From the NCBI GenBank assembly GCA_016218915.1, contig JACRCQ010000022.1:1-64000 (forward strand): a DNA stretch of 64,000 nucleotides, in the 5' to 3' direction. Position 1 is the first letter of the stretch. Every line of letters starts with the position of its first letter. This document shows, piece after piece, positions 52,123 to 60,560 of this stretch. A program made the position numbers and the translations under genes. Source of the stretch: Deltaproteobacteria bacterium. Its GTDB lineage: Bacteria; Myxococcota_A; Polyangia; Polyangiales; Polyangiaceae. The notes under the pieces were generated by a model. The model was not told where the DNA came from. It made no database searches and saw nothing but the letters and a program-made list of their open reading frames with translations.

Positions 52123-52800
52123 TCAACTCTGGGCTGCGGCCCTGCGAGCCGAGCGGATCTTGCTCACGACGATCAGGATCACCACTGCCGAGAACACCAC
52201 GATGAGGAACGTGCTGCCCACCGTGCGCGACGCCGCATGAAGCCAATGCTTGCCGTAGCGTGCTGCCAGCGTGCCCAGCGTCAGCCAGATCGGCACGCTC
52301 ACCACGCACCCCATGAAGTCCCAGAACACGAACCGGGGCAGGCTCACCTTCATCACGCCAGCCATGTAGAAGGTCACGAACCGCACGCCCGCTACCTGGC
52401 GCCCCAGAAAGATCGCCGCACCACCGTAGCTCGCAAACCACCGCTGCACGCGCGCCACGCGCTTGTCGTCGAGGATCCGTCGCAAGTACTTCACCCGATC
52501 GCGCAGCGGTAGACCGAACTTGCGCCCCATCCCCCAGGCGCAGATGTCGCCGAGCAGGATGGGAGTGACGACCATCACGAACGTCAGAACGTAGCGCCAC
52601 AGCACGAACGTGTCGCCCGCCTGCTTGAACGTCGTGAACCCGGCTGCCGACAACGGCACGTCCTCGGGCAGGGGCAACCCCAGCCCTGACACGAACAGCG
52701 CACCCACGATGCCGCCGTTGATCGCCGCGCGGTGAGCAGCGTTCCAGGCTGGATCAAAGACATGTTCGACGATGTGATGAAACACGGCGGGTCCGGGCAT
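52123..52800 (-). CDS. DedA-family membrane protein
   Basis: A 225-residue inner-membrane protein of the DedA/SNARE-associated (VTT) family, whose members flip phospholipid or undecaprenyl phosphate. The N-terminal re-entrant motif (GLGLPLPEDVPLSAAGF), GDICAWGMGRKFG, and the F-GRQVAGVRF and helix-breaking FVFWDFMGCVVSVPIW segment are conserved. The C-terminal Lys/Arg residues are cytoplasmic. Start by the first ATG (52800), with only a weak GCAGG next to it. It is divergent from the patatin gene and close to the S1 gene. Confidence 0.9.
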   Translation of the reverse strand: MPGPAVFHHIVEHVFDPAWNAAHRAAINGGIVGALFVSGLGLPLPEDVPLSAAGFTTFKQAGDTFVLWRYVLTFVMVVTPILLGDICAWGMGRKFGLPLRDRVKYLRRILDDKRVARVQRWFASYGGAAIFLGRQVAGVRFVTFYMAGVMKVSLPRFVFWDFMGCVVSVPIWLTLGTLAARYGKHWLHAASRTVGSTFLIVVFSAVVILIVVSKIRSARRAAAQS

Positions 52801-52827
52801 CCTGCAAGCTGAACGGAATCGACCCGG

Positions 52828-52836
52828 ACCCTAGCA
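52828..52836 (-). promoter_or_regulatory. Extended -10 promoter for the DedA gene
   Basis: TGCTAGGGT occurs 27 bases before the ATG. The sequence CTAGCACACC around it is repeated before the gene at 62488-63096, and CTAGCA before that at 60561-62333. Confidence 0.45.
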
Positions 52837-52884
52837 CACCAGACGCCTTGCGGAAGTCCCGGGCCATCCGATATACGCCCGGCC

Positions 52885-53652
52885 ATGGCCCTGCCCACGC
52901 TGAGCGCTTGGCTGCGCGAGCAACCCTTCCACCTCGCCCTCTCCGCTGGGTTCTTCGGGTTCTTCGCGCATGGCGGATTGCTGGCCGCTCTCGAAGAGCA
53001 GGGGCTCGCTCCGGCCAGCATCTCCGGGTCGAGCGCAGGAGCCCTCATCGGCGGCCTCTGGTCCTCCGGCATCTCGACCTCGCGCATTCGCGAAGAGCTC
53101 GCCGCGCTTCGCCGCCAGGACTTCTGGGACCCTGCCCCAGGCCCAGGCCTGCTGCGCGGCGCCCTGTTCCGTGCACGCGTCGAGCGGCTCCTGCAGACCG
53201 ACTCCTTTGACCACACGCGTGTCCCGTTCTCAGCCAGCGTGTTCGACCTTCGAGCGCTTCGAACGATCGTCTTGCGCTCCGGCAGCCTCTCCACTGCGAT
53301 CTGTGCGTCGTGCGCACTGCCAGGGATGTTCCATCCGGTGTGGATCGATGGGCACCCTTGCGTGGACGGCGGAGTCGCTGATCGGCCCGCTCATGCGGCC
53401 ATCCCAGCGCACGCCCGCGTGCTCTACCACCACCTCGCCTCCCAATCCCCTTGGAGAGCCCGCGCCCCAGCCGTGCCCGTCCGACCCCACATGGTTGCCG
53501 TCGTGCTGCCCGGACTCCCGCGCCCAGGCCCGTTTCACCTCGAACGCGGTACGACCGCCTTCGACGCAGCCAGGGCGCGCACCAGGACGCTGCTCGACGT
53601 GACAGTGGATCCACGGGACGGGACGGTGCTGCGGGATCTCCTGACCGCCTGA
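52885..53652 (+). CDS. Patatin-like phospholipase
   Basis: A 255-residue cytoplasmic esterase of the patatin family, hydrolysing lipid acyl esters. The nucleophile motif GSSAG has Ser50, and the dyad Asp161 lies in DGGVAD. The oxyanion region is GFFGFFAHG, a variant of the usual GGGxRG. There is no signal peptide. TATACG lies seven bases before the ATG and there is no Shine-Dalgarno, so this too may be leaderless, though the promoter match is weak. Followed after 244 bases by the barrel protein. Confidence 0.88.
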   Translation: MALPTLSAWLREQPFHLALSAGFFGFFAHGGLLAALEEQGLAPASISGSSAGALIGGLWSSGISTSRIREELAALRRQDFWDPAPGPGLLRGALFRARVERLLQTDSFDHTRVPFSASVFDLRALRTIVLRSGSLSTAICASCALPGMFHPVWIDGHPCVDGGVADRPAHAAIPAHARVLYHHLASQSPWRARAPAVPVRPHMVAVVLPGLPRPGPFHLERGTTAFDAARARTRTLLDVTVDPRDGTVLRDLLTA

Positions 53653-53797
53653 CGCAGCCACGCCACACCTGTGCATCGGGGGCTGCACCAGAAAGGGCCA
53701 GGGCTGCGCCGAGCGAGCGACTCTGTGGCAGCTCGGACGAAGAGCGCCCAGCTGAATGGCTTTGAAATCAGGCCCAATCGAGGTGCGAGGCACCCCG

Positions 53798-53813
53798 TGG
53801 CACGGGCAGTGCA
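53798..53813 (+). promoter_or_regulatory. Sigma-54-type promoter for the outer-membrane barrel gene
   Basis: TGGCACGGGCAGTGCA matches TGGCACG-N4-TTGCA with one mismatch (G for the first T of the -12 box). GG (53799-53800) and GC (53811-53812) are exactly 12 bases apart. The predicted start would give about 75 bases of leader before the ATG at 53897. It would require an enhancer-binding activator. Confidence 0.55.
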
Positions 53814-53896
53814 AAGTAGTCTGACAACTCGACGGGACGGTCCAGATGCCGGTGTTTTTCGCCCGGCAAGCGACGCCCCGCAGCAAGGAGTGTCCC

Positions 53897-54994
53897 ATGC
53901 GCGCTCTCGCATCGTGCCAAGCGATCACGGTCCTGCTCACTGCCAGCTCTTTCGCAATTGCCCAGCCCCCACCTGCTCCCGCTGAGCCTGCGTCCGCTGC
54001 CCCGCCCGCGCCCGTACAGGCCGTACCTCCCAGCCGCCCGACTCTGCCGGTCGCCCCTGCCAATGCCCCCGCGCAGACCGTACCCAGCAGCCGATCGACC
54101 GTTCCCGCAGCTCCGGCCAACGTGCCCGCCATCGGCTCGTGCTCCTTGGGTTCGCACGACGGCATCGCCGACGCAGACGCTGTCACCGCGTCACAGCTCG
54201 TGTGCGACGAAATCCAAAGGCAGTTCCCGGGCAATCGAGGAACTTTCGTCGTCGAGCTCCGCAAGCTCGGCAGCGGCAGCTTGCTCGTGCTCACGCAGCT
54301 CGACGAACGCGGGAGCGTGGCAGATCGACGCCAGCTGCGAATGGATCGCATCGAGGAGACGGTCTGGGCAGCACCGCGTCTGGTTGAGTCGCTGATCACC
54401 CGCACGTCGATCGGCACCACCGCGCGCGTGGACAACATCGTGGGTGAAGATGCCCGTGAGCTGCGCAAGAGGTCGGGCCAGACCCACGTCGGAGCAGGCA
54501 TCATCGGAAGCGCGTTCATCGGCGGCAACGGCATCGTCGCCCCAGGAGTCGATCTCGCTCTCTATCACGAGACCGAGCGGGTCGCTGTCGGTGGCGACCT
54601 GCGGCTGAGCTACCGCAGCCAAGGAAGCAACGGGGATGAGAAAGGCGCGAGCATGTACGCCCTGTCGGTGGGCGGTCGCTACTTCACCTCGTCCGAAGAC
54701 ATCACGCCCTACTTCGGCGGAGGGTTGTCGTGGTCCTCCATCTCCTTCACCGGCGTGGAGTACACCGCGAGCGAAAGCGGCCTGAGCGCGTACGCGGAAG
54801 GCGGGGTCGAGGCACTTCGCACGCACCGCACGCGCATCCTCCTTGGGCTGCGTGCCACGCTGCCGTTCTATGCTCCCAAGAACGAGCGCTACCCCGGCTA
54901 CTATCCCGGCCTTGGGAGCAATCCTACGCCGGTGAAGCAGGAGGAAGCGCGCTACACGGTCCCCCTGACGATCAACGCAACCGTGATGTTCTGA
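53897..54994 (+). CDS. Outer-membrane beta-barrel protein with Pro-rich linker
   Basis: A 365-residue exported protein: signal peptide ending SSFAIA, a Pro/Ala/Ser-rich linker to about residue 80, a small mixed domain containing Cys pairs (GSCSLG, LVCDEIQR; about 81-185), and then an eight-strand-like barrel (GAGIIGSAFIGGNGIVAPGVDLALYH, VGGDLRLSYRS, LSVGGRYFTS, YFGGGLSWSS) ending in VMF. The C-terminal Phe fits outer-membrane assembly. AAGGAG lies seven bases before the ATG. A sigma-54-type promoter lies upstream. Confidence 0.8.
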   Translation: MRALASCQAITVLLTASSFAIAQPPPAPAEPASAAPPAPVQAVPPSRPTLPVAPANAPAQTVPSSRSTVPAAPANVPAIGSCSLGSHDGIADADAVTASQLVCDEIQRQFPGNRGTFVVELRKLGSGSLLVLTQLDERGSVADRRQLRMDRIEETVWAAPRLVESLITRTSIGTTARVDNIVGEDARELRKRSGQTHVGAGIIGSAFIGGNGIVAPGVDLALYHETERVAVGGDLRLSYRSQGSNGDEKGASMYALSVGGRYFTSSEDITPYFGGGLSWSSISFTGVEYTASESGLSAYAEGGVEALRTHRTRILLGLRATLPFYAPKNERYPGYYPGLGSNPTPVKQEEARYTVPLTINATVMF

Positions 54995-55025
54995 GCTGAT
55001 CGCACTGCGTCGAATCACAGCGAAC

Positions 55026-55053
55026 TTGGGTGCCAATCAAGCCGTGCTATGGT
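55026..55053 (+). promoter_or_regulatory. -35/extended -10 promoter for the hybrid kinase gene
   Basis: TTGGGT (55026-55031) and TATGGT (55048-55053, with TGC before it) are 16 bases apart. The ATG at 55078 lacks a convincing Shine-Dalgarno. Confidence 0.45.
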
Positions 55054-55077
55054 CGGGTCTGATACCCCGGCGCCGCA

Positions 55078-57150
55078 ATGAACGCAGAGAACTCGGACGA
55101 CATCGAGCAGATCGACTCCACACCAGAGAGCGTTCCACCGCAGTCTCAAGTCTCGCCGATCGATCTCCTGCTCGCCGTTGGACGCAGCCAGAGCGATGAT
55201 GAGGTCTGTCGGCTCGTCTGCCAGCGTGCGTTCGCGCTGAACCCCGGGGCGTTGGTCGCTGCCACTCTGTTCGATCCTTCCCTTCGCGTGCTGCGTCCCC
55301 GCGCACTGCTCGGCCTGGGAAAGCTCGCGGACCAAGTCGCCCAGCTCATCGGCCACGACCCGATGCGCATGAGCGCAGTCGTGCAGGACATCACTCCGGA
55401 CGAGCTCGATCGATTCGCTTCAGGGCGCATGGAGCTGCTTCCGGACGGGTTGGCGAGCGTGTTGGCTCACAAGGTCCCGCATCCTGTGGTGCGGTCCCTC
55501 GGCGCATTGCTGGGGATCGACGAGGTCTGGGGCGTGGGCTTCACGCTGCACGGGCACCCCTACGGCGGGCTGATGGTGGCGCCGCGCAACTCCCGCCGTC
55601 CACACGGTGCACGGGAGATCGAGGGGCTCATTGCGTTCGCCGGCATGGTGATCAAGCGCTTGCACCTCGAGACTGCGTTCCAGGAGAGCGAGGAACGCTA
55701 CCGCACGTTGTTCGAGCGCTCGCGCGACGCGGTCTACCTGTGCGACTTCGAGGGCAGGTTCCTCGACGCCAACGAGCCTGCGCTCGAGCTGGCCGGAGTT
55801 CCGAGGGAGCGGGTTCAGCAGACCTCGTTCATCGACCTGCTGTCGGCTGATCAGTGGCCGGCCGCGATCGCAGCCATGGCCGAGCTGAGAACCGCGGGCG
55901 CACGCCGCGAGCCGCTCATCTACAGGTTGCATCGAGCAGACGGCACTGAGGTCGAGATCGAGACGATGTCCGCGACCGTGTACAGGGATGGACGACCGTG
56001 GGCCATTCAAGGCGTTGCGCGGGATGTGACCCTCAGGAGCAAGGCAGAGGCTGAACGGGTACAGCTCGCAAAGCTCGAGAGCCTGGGACGTCTCGCCGGA
56101 GGGATTGCCCACGACTTCAACAACCTGCTCGCGGTCATCGGCGGCCACGTCCAGCTCGCCGCCGAAGCCTCACAGGATCCCGAGATCCGCGCAGACCTCG
56201 CCGCAGCGTCCGACGCGTGCAGCCGCGCTGCCGCGCTCTCCAAGCAGCTGCTCACCTTCGCAAAGGGCGGCTCACCGATCAAGGAGTCGGTCTGCCTCAA
56301 GGAGCTTGTGGCGCAGGTGCTCGACCGGACCTTGGCTGGCTCGCAGGTGCAAAGCGAGCTGGTGCTCGGCGAGCCGTGGCTGGTGCACGTCGACGTCGGA
56401 CAGGTCACCCAGGTGTTCCGGAATCTGCTGAACAATGCCCTGGAAGGAATGCCTCAAGGTGGCACGGTTCGCATCGAAGCCTTCAACGTGCACGAAGGGT
56501 TGAAGCGCTTCGTGCGGGTGGACGTGACGGACACGGGCTCCGGGATTGCTCCCGAGCACCTTCCCAAGGTGCTCGATCCCTATTTCACGACCAAGCAGCG
56601 AGCTGCGGGGCTTGGCTTGTCGGTCGCCCATTCGGTGGTCCTGAACCATGGCGGACGCATCGCGGTCGAGTCGCGTCCTGGGCGTGGAACCACGGTCCGG
56701 CTGACGCTACCCGCGGCCGAGCCCGAGGCCTGCGAGGCGCAACGCCTGGCACCTCAGGAGGCGCCGAGCGGACACATCCTGATCATGGACGACGAGCCGC
56801 TCTTGCGACACGCCCTGGCCAAGCTTCTGCGAAGCCGAGGGCATTCCGTGGTGGCTACGTGCTCGGGAGAAGAAGCCGTACGCGCCTACGATGCTGCGCA
56901 GAAGGCTGGCCGCTCGTTTGATGGCGTGATCCTCGACCTGACGGTTCCGGACGGGATGGGTGGAAGGGAAGCGGCCCTGAAGATCCTCGAACGCGACCCC
57001 AAGGCGCGGATGATTGTCTCGAGCGGGTACTCGGATGACGCAGTGCTGGCGTCGCCCGACAAGCATGGCTTCCTCGCGGCGCTGCCCAAGCCGTACACGA
57101 CAGCGCAGCTCGAGCGCGTGCTCGCCGGGCTGCTGTCGCGCAAGCCCTAG
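55078..57150 (+). CDS. Hybrid histidine kinase: GAF-PAS-HisKA-HATPase-REC
   Basis: A 690-residue cytoplasmic sensor kinase without membrane segments. The N-terminal 200 residues look like a GAF domain, followed by a PAS domain (about 205-325, ESEERYRTLFERSRDAVYLCD). The HisKA box is GRLAGGIAHDFNNLLAVI with phospho-His345; the ATPase has NLLNNALEGM, DTGSGI and GLGLSVAHSVV. The last domain is a receiver (from ILIMDDEPLLRH) with Asp620 (VILDLTVPDG). Hence it can autophosphorylate and pass phosphate within itself; an output partner is not encoded next to it. It is convergent with the bactofilin operon. Confidence 0.93.
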   Translation: MNAENSDDIEQIDSTPESVPPQSQVSPIDLLLAVGRSQSDDEVCRLVCQRAFALNPGALVAATLFDPSLRVLRPRALLGLGKLADQVAQLIGHDPMRMSAVVQDITPDELDRFASGRMELLPDGLASVLAHKVPHPVVRSLGALLGIDEVWGVGFTLHGHPYGGLMVAPRNSRRPHGAREIEGLIAFAGMVIKRLHLETAFQESEERYRTLFERSRDAVYLCDFEGRFLDANEPALELAGVPRERVQQTSFIDLLSADQWPAAIAAMAELRTAGARREPLIYRLHRADGTEVEIETMSATVYRDGRPWAIQGVARDVTLRSKAEAERVQLAKLESLGRLAGGIAHDFNNLLAVIGGHVQLAAEASQDPEIRADLAAASDACSRAAALSKQLLTFAKGGSPIKESVCLKELVAQVLDRTLAGSQVQSELVLGEPWLVHVDVGQVTQVFRNLLNNALEGMPQGGTVRIEAFNVHEGLKRFVRVDVTDTGSGIAPEHLPKVLDPYFTTKQRAAGLGLSVAHSVVLNHGGRIAVESRPGRGTTVRLTLPAAEPEACEAQRLAPQEAPSGHILIMDDEPLLRHALAKLLRSRGHSVVATCSGEEAVRAYDAAQKAGRSFDGVILDLTVPDGMGGREAALKILERDPKARMIVSSGYSDDAVLASPDKHGFLAALPKPYTTAQLERVLAGLLSRKP

Positions 57151-57201
57151 GCTCCGCATCGCTCGTGTCACGGGCCACAGCAAGGCGATGAAATGCGGCA
57201 G

Positions 57202-57223
57202 TGCCCGGCCAGGCGACCGGGCG
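57202..57223. terminator. Hairpin between convergent hybrid kinase and bactofilin operon
   Basis: GCCCGG-CCAGGCGA-CCGGGC gives a six-base GC stem with an eight-base loop, extended by one wobble pair, 20 bases from the bactofilin stop. There is no T-run, so the evidence is moderate. Confidence 0.35.
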
Positions 57224-57242
57224 CAAAGGCGAGAGGCTTCGA

Positions 57243-57680
57243 TCAACCAGTGGGCTCGGGCGAGCCTTCGGGCTTCGGGTCCTGGTCGCCGCCCTTCTTG
57301 CGCTTTTCGCGGGTGGGTGGCTCACCGACTTCCAGCTCGCACTCGCCGAACAGCACCTGGTGCCGGCTTTCTTTGGACTCGAGCTTCACCTCGAGCGTCC
57401 TGGCGCGAAGCACGGTCTTGTCCTTCACCGTCCCGGAAAGCTGGACCGTCTCGGCATTGAACTCGCCGGCGATCTCGCCGTCCGACTTCAGCTCGCCCAC
57501 TTTGACCTTCCCATGCACGGCCCCGGATGGGCTGATGGTCATCGACGGAGCGTCAATGTCTCCCTCGATGCGCCCTCGGACAAGCAAAGGACAAGTCGAC
57601 CGGATGGATCCTTTGACCTCCGTCCCTTCCTCTACCAGCGTCCTCTTGGCGCCCGCATCGGCTTCCTTGGAGTCGATCAT
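57243..57680 (-). CDS. Bactofilin
   Basis: A 145-residue bactofilin (DUF583), a cytoskeletal protein that polymerises without nucleotides. The central domain (residues 15-105) shows regular short beta-turns: TEVKGSIRSTCPLLVRGRIEGDI, SGAVHGKVKVGELKSDGEIAGEF, VQLSGTVKDKTVLRARTLEV, the six-residue ladder of a right-handed beta-helix. The tail is charged and Pro-rich. It is the last gene of a three-gene operon, 27 bases after the pentapeptide-bactofilin gene, with GAGAGG directly before the ATG. Confidence 0.92.
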   Translation of the reverse strand: MIDSKEADAGAKRTLVEEGTEVKGSIRSTCPLLVRGRIEGDIDAPSMTISPSGAVHGKVKVGELKSDGEIAGEFNAETVQLSGTVKDKTVLRARTLEVKLESKESRHQVLFGECELEVGEPPTREKRKKGGDQDPKPEGSPEPTG

Positions 57681-57707
57681 CCTCTCAACCTACCTTTCAC
57701 CCTTTTT

Positions 57708-58940
57708 TCAAGCACTGCCCTTGGCCCGAAGGATCTTGACGCGCAGGCTGCACCCCGGCTCGAATCCGAACCGCGTGCCTTGCGTGTGCTGCTCCACCAC
57801 GCCCTGCAATCCGCCCTGCGAGCTGACCACCAGCTGACAAGGGCCTGCGATGCCCGGGCTCTTCTTCTCGAAGAATTGCCCGTGGACTGTGACGTTTCCA
57901 GGACCTGAGATCTGGCATTGCGACAGCACGCCGGCCTTGCCGATGACCAGGTCCGTGCCTTCGGCGATCGCGATCGTGCACTGCTCGAAGCGGCTCTCGA
58001 TGAGCACGCTCGCGCCTTCGCCGAACTCGAGCGCTGCATTGCGCATCACGTCGCCTTCGCCGAAGTAGCGCACTCCGGCAGGCACGCGCGCCGCTTCCCC
58101 GGTGAGTGCGGGCACGACCGCCGGGCCCGAAGGTCGCTGCGATCCGTCCCCCTCTGCGCTGGCATCCACCCAGTCTGCAACCAGCTCCGCAAGGATCGCG
58201 CCGCGACACGAGACTCCGGAGACCTTCGCGCCGGTCAGGATCGCACCTGTGAGATTCGCCCCCGACAGATTCGCCTTGCGCAGGTCGGCGCCCGACAGGT
58301 CCGCCCGAACCAGCAACGCCTTGGTCAGATCGGCCGAAGTCAGGTTCGCACGCACCAGCTTGGCCTGCGGTGCAGCCACCGACTCCATCGTTGCGTCGTC
58401 GAGCCGGGCGTCGGTCAGATTGGCCTCTTCCAGGTTCGCCGAAGTCAGATCCGCATTGCTCAGGTCGGCGTTCGTCAGGTCTGCGCCGCCCAGATACGCC
58501 TCGGTGAGGTCCGCATGGGACAGGTTCGACTTGGTCAGCTTCGCTGCGCCCAGCCGCGCCGTGGTCAGCTGCGCGTTCTGCAGCACCGCGCTGGTCAGCG
58601 TCGCGCTCGTCAGGTTCGCGCCCTCGAGCCCGGTTCGCGCCAGGTTCGCGCCAGCCAGATTGGCGTTCTCCAGGTTCGCGCCTTCGAGATCCGCTTTGTC
58701 GAGATTGGCTTCCCGCAGGTCAGCACCCTTGAGGAACGCTTCCCCGAGGCTCGCGTTGCGCAGGTTGGCCCCTCGCAGCCGAGCCCCCTCGAGGTTCGCT
58801 CCGGTGAGGTCTGCGCGGCGGAAGTCCGCACCGTCGAGCTCCGCGTTGGACAGGTCGAGCCCCTGGAGATCTGCGCGCTGCAGAGACTCCTTGGTCTTGA
58901 CCTTCTTGAGTACCTCGTCACGTGTCATGGTGGTGGCCAT
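57708..58940 (-). CDS. Pentapeptide-repeat protein with bactofilin-like C-terminal domain
   Basis: A 410-residue protein. Residues 18-250 are about 45 pentapeptide units (A(D/N)LxG: DLTGANLEGARLRGANL, LTNADLSNADL), a quadrilateral beta-helix. Residues 285-405 change to another repetitive beta pattern (FGEGASVLIESRFEQCTIAIA, NVTVHGQFFEK, CQLVVSSQGGLQGVVEQH), resembling a bactofilin domain. It therefore joins two kinds of beta-helix end to end. No signal or helix for membranes. It lies 17 bases after the zinc-ribbon gene and 27 bases before bactofilin, so the three are one operon. GCAAGG lies before the ATG. Confidence 0.85.
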   Translation of the reverse strand: MATTMTRDEVLKKVKTKESLQRADLQGLDLSNAELDGADFRRADLTGANLEGARLRGANLRNASLGEAFLKGADLREANLDKADLEGANLENANLAGANLARTGLEGANLTSATLTSAVLQNAQLTTARLGAAKLTKSNLSHADLTEAYLGGADLTNADLSNADLTSANLEEANLTDARLDDATMESVAAPQAKLVRANLTSADLTKALLVRADLSGADLRKANLSGANLTGAILTGAKVSGVSCRGAILAELVADWVDASAEGDGSQRPSGPAVVPALTGEAARVPAGVRYFGEGDVMRNAALEFGEGASVLIESRFEQCTIAIAEGTDLVIGKAGVLSQCQISGPGNVTVHGQFFEKKSPGIAGPCQLVVSSQGGLQGVVEQHTQGTRFGFEPGCSLRVKILRAKGSA

Positions 58941-58957
58941 CGATGTGCCTTGCCCAG

Positions 58958-60418
58958 TCAGGGCGACTGCCCCTTGGTCCGGGTGTCGCGGAGGAAGGTT
59001 TCGAGGTGCGCTGCCTTGCGCTCGAACGGAAGCCTCTCCAGTTGCTGCAGCAGGTCGACGTCGCCGCTGCGCGCCAGCACGACCTTGATCTCCAGGAAGA
59101 TGCGCTCGCGCTCGGTCCGCAGCCAGCGCTTGTCTTTCGCCGCCTGCGTGGACCAGCCCGACGACGCCCCCTTGAATGCGTCGTTGAGCACCCGCAGCTC
59201 GCGCGCGAGAGCCTCGAGCTTCTTGCGATCCGCGAGACGGCCGCCATCAGGACGCAGCTGCTGGACTTCCGTGCGATACGACTGGAAGCGCCCGCAGATC
59301 GCCCGTGCGACTTCGATCGCAATGCCCGCTGTCACCGCGACCTCGTCGGGTTTCGCCGCGTACAGCATGTCGAGGCGCGTCAGCCCCGCTGCGTAGATCT
59401 TGTCGAGCGTGACCTTGCCAACCCCTGGAACCTGCTGCAGCAGGGAGTGCACGATCATCGGCTCGCGACGTCCACGCTCCTCCTCCAGCCCGAAGACGTG
59501 CGGCATCACGGTCACAAGCTTGTCGTAGGCACCTGTGACCATCTCCTTGGCCGTGCCCGCGATCATCGCGCCCTCTTCCGCCTCGGCCAGCTGCACCGAA
59601 GCGAGAAAGTCATCGAGCGCCGTGCGAAGCTCGACCAGGTCCATCTTGTCGGACGCTGCCCGAAGCGACCGAGCTGCTGGCCCGCAGACCGCAAGCCATG
59701 CCTTGGTCGCATCGCCCCACGTGACCTCCATCATGAAGTCGCGGATGGGACGGGCATAGATCGGCGCGAGCTGCTCGAAGAGCTCCACCGCAGCGGCTAC
59801 GTCCACAGGATCCGGCGCAGCATGCGCAGGGCCGTCAGCAGGCTGCGCGAGCGTCCTGAACTCGCTCGTATCCAGCTTCAGGGCAGGATCCGATGGGGTG
59901 GACCAGTCGTCGTCGGAGGGCTGCTCGCTTCGCGGCTTTACGATCGAGTAGAAGCCCGCATCGACCTCATCGAGAAGCTTCTGCTCGTGGTCCGGGTCCG
60001 CTCCCCACTCGGCGATGTCCGGCGCCGTGGGACGCGTGGACTTGCGTTTCTTCGGCTGCTTCGGGTCCCCAGTCTTGCTGGAAGGAGGCGGAGTGGAACG
60101 ACGCACCGAGCGAGGCGGCTGAGCTTGTGCAGGAGCCGCTGGTTCCGGCTTGGGCTCTTGTCGCACTGCCGCCTTGACCGCAGCGCCGTACTTCGGAACG
60201 TCGCGCTGCGTGGCGCCGTACTTCACCTCTGGCTTTTGCGGCGTCAGAGGCGCCGAACCCGTCGTGGGCGCGCTGGCCGTCGGCGCAGCCGCGGGCGCCC
60301 CCACGTTCGCCGGCTTCTGCGCAATGCGCGCACCGCACGCGCCGCAGAAGACCACCGGGTCATCGTACTCGGTGCCGCAATTGGAGCACGTCGTCTTCTT
60401 GCCTGCGAGGAAGGTCAT
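58958..60418 (-). CDS. Zinc-ribbon, helix-hairpin-helix protein of the bactofilin operon
   Basis: A 486-residue cytoplasmic protein. It starts with a zinc ribbon (Cys11, Cys14, Cys25, Cys28; TTCSNCG and FCGACG). A Pro/Ala/Lys-rich linker (about 35-150) follows. The C-terminal 280 residues are helical, including an HhH-type motif (about 330-376, QQVPGVGKVTLDKIYAAGLTRLDML) and a coiled segment (RERIFLEIKVVLARSGDVDLLQQL). HhH motifs bind DNA backbone non-specifically, so a link between DNA and bactofilin filaments is possible. The start chosen is the ATG at 60418 before the zinc ribbon; an ATG 19 codons upstream is in frame. Confidence 0.82.
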   Translation of the reverse strand: MTFLAGKKTTCSNCGTEYDDPVVFCGACGARIAQKPANVGAPAAAPTASAPTTGSAPLTPQKPEVKYGATQRDVPKYGAAVKAAVRQEPKPEPAAPAQAQPPRSVRRSTPPPSSKTGDPKQPKKRKSTRPTAPDIAEWGADPDHEQKLLDEVDAGFYSIVKPRSEQPSDDDWSTPSDPALKLDTSEFRTLAQPADGPAHAAPDPVDVAAAVELFEQLAPIYARPIRDFMMEVTWGDATKAWLAVCGPAARSLRAASDKMDLVELRTALDDFLASVQLAEAEEGAMIAGTAKEMVTGAYDKLVTVMPHVFGLEEERGRREPMIVHSLLQQVPGVGKVTLDKIYAAGLTRLDMLYAAKPDEVAVTAGIAIEVARAICGRFQSYRTEVQQLRPDGGRLADRKKLEALARELRVLNDAFKGASSGWSTQAAKDKRWLRTERERIFLEIKVVLARSGDVDLLQQLERLPFERKAAHLETFLRDTRTKGQSP

Positions 60419-60560
60419 CGGCCTGTCCGTAGCGGGTTGGTGGACAAGCAGAACGCAACTCGCCGTTCCATTCAAGAGGGGATTTGACGGACATTGACAA
60501 AGTCTGGCGGGACGCGGGGAAATGAGGGGGGACCGGCAGCAGCCCGTTGCCGGGAGCCGC

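Noticed and set aside
57918..59396. A 492-codon plus-strand frame with repeated VRxxQIR-type units
   Set aside because: The regularity is the antisense image of the pentapeptide repeats, not a protein repeat.
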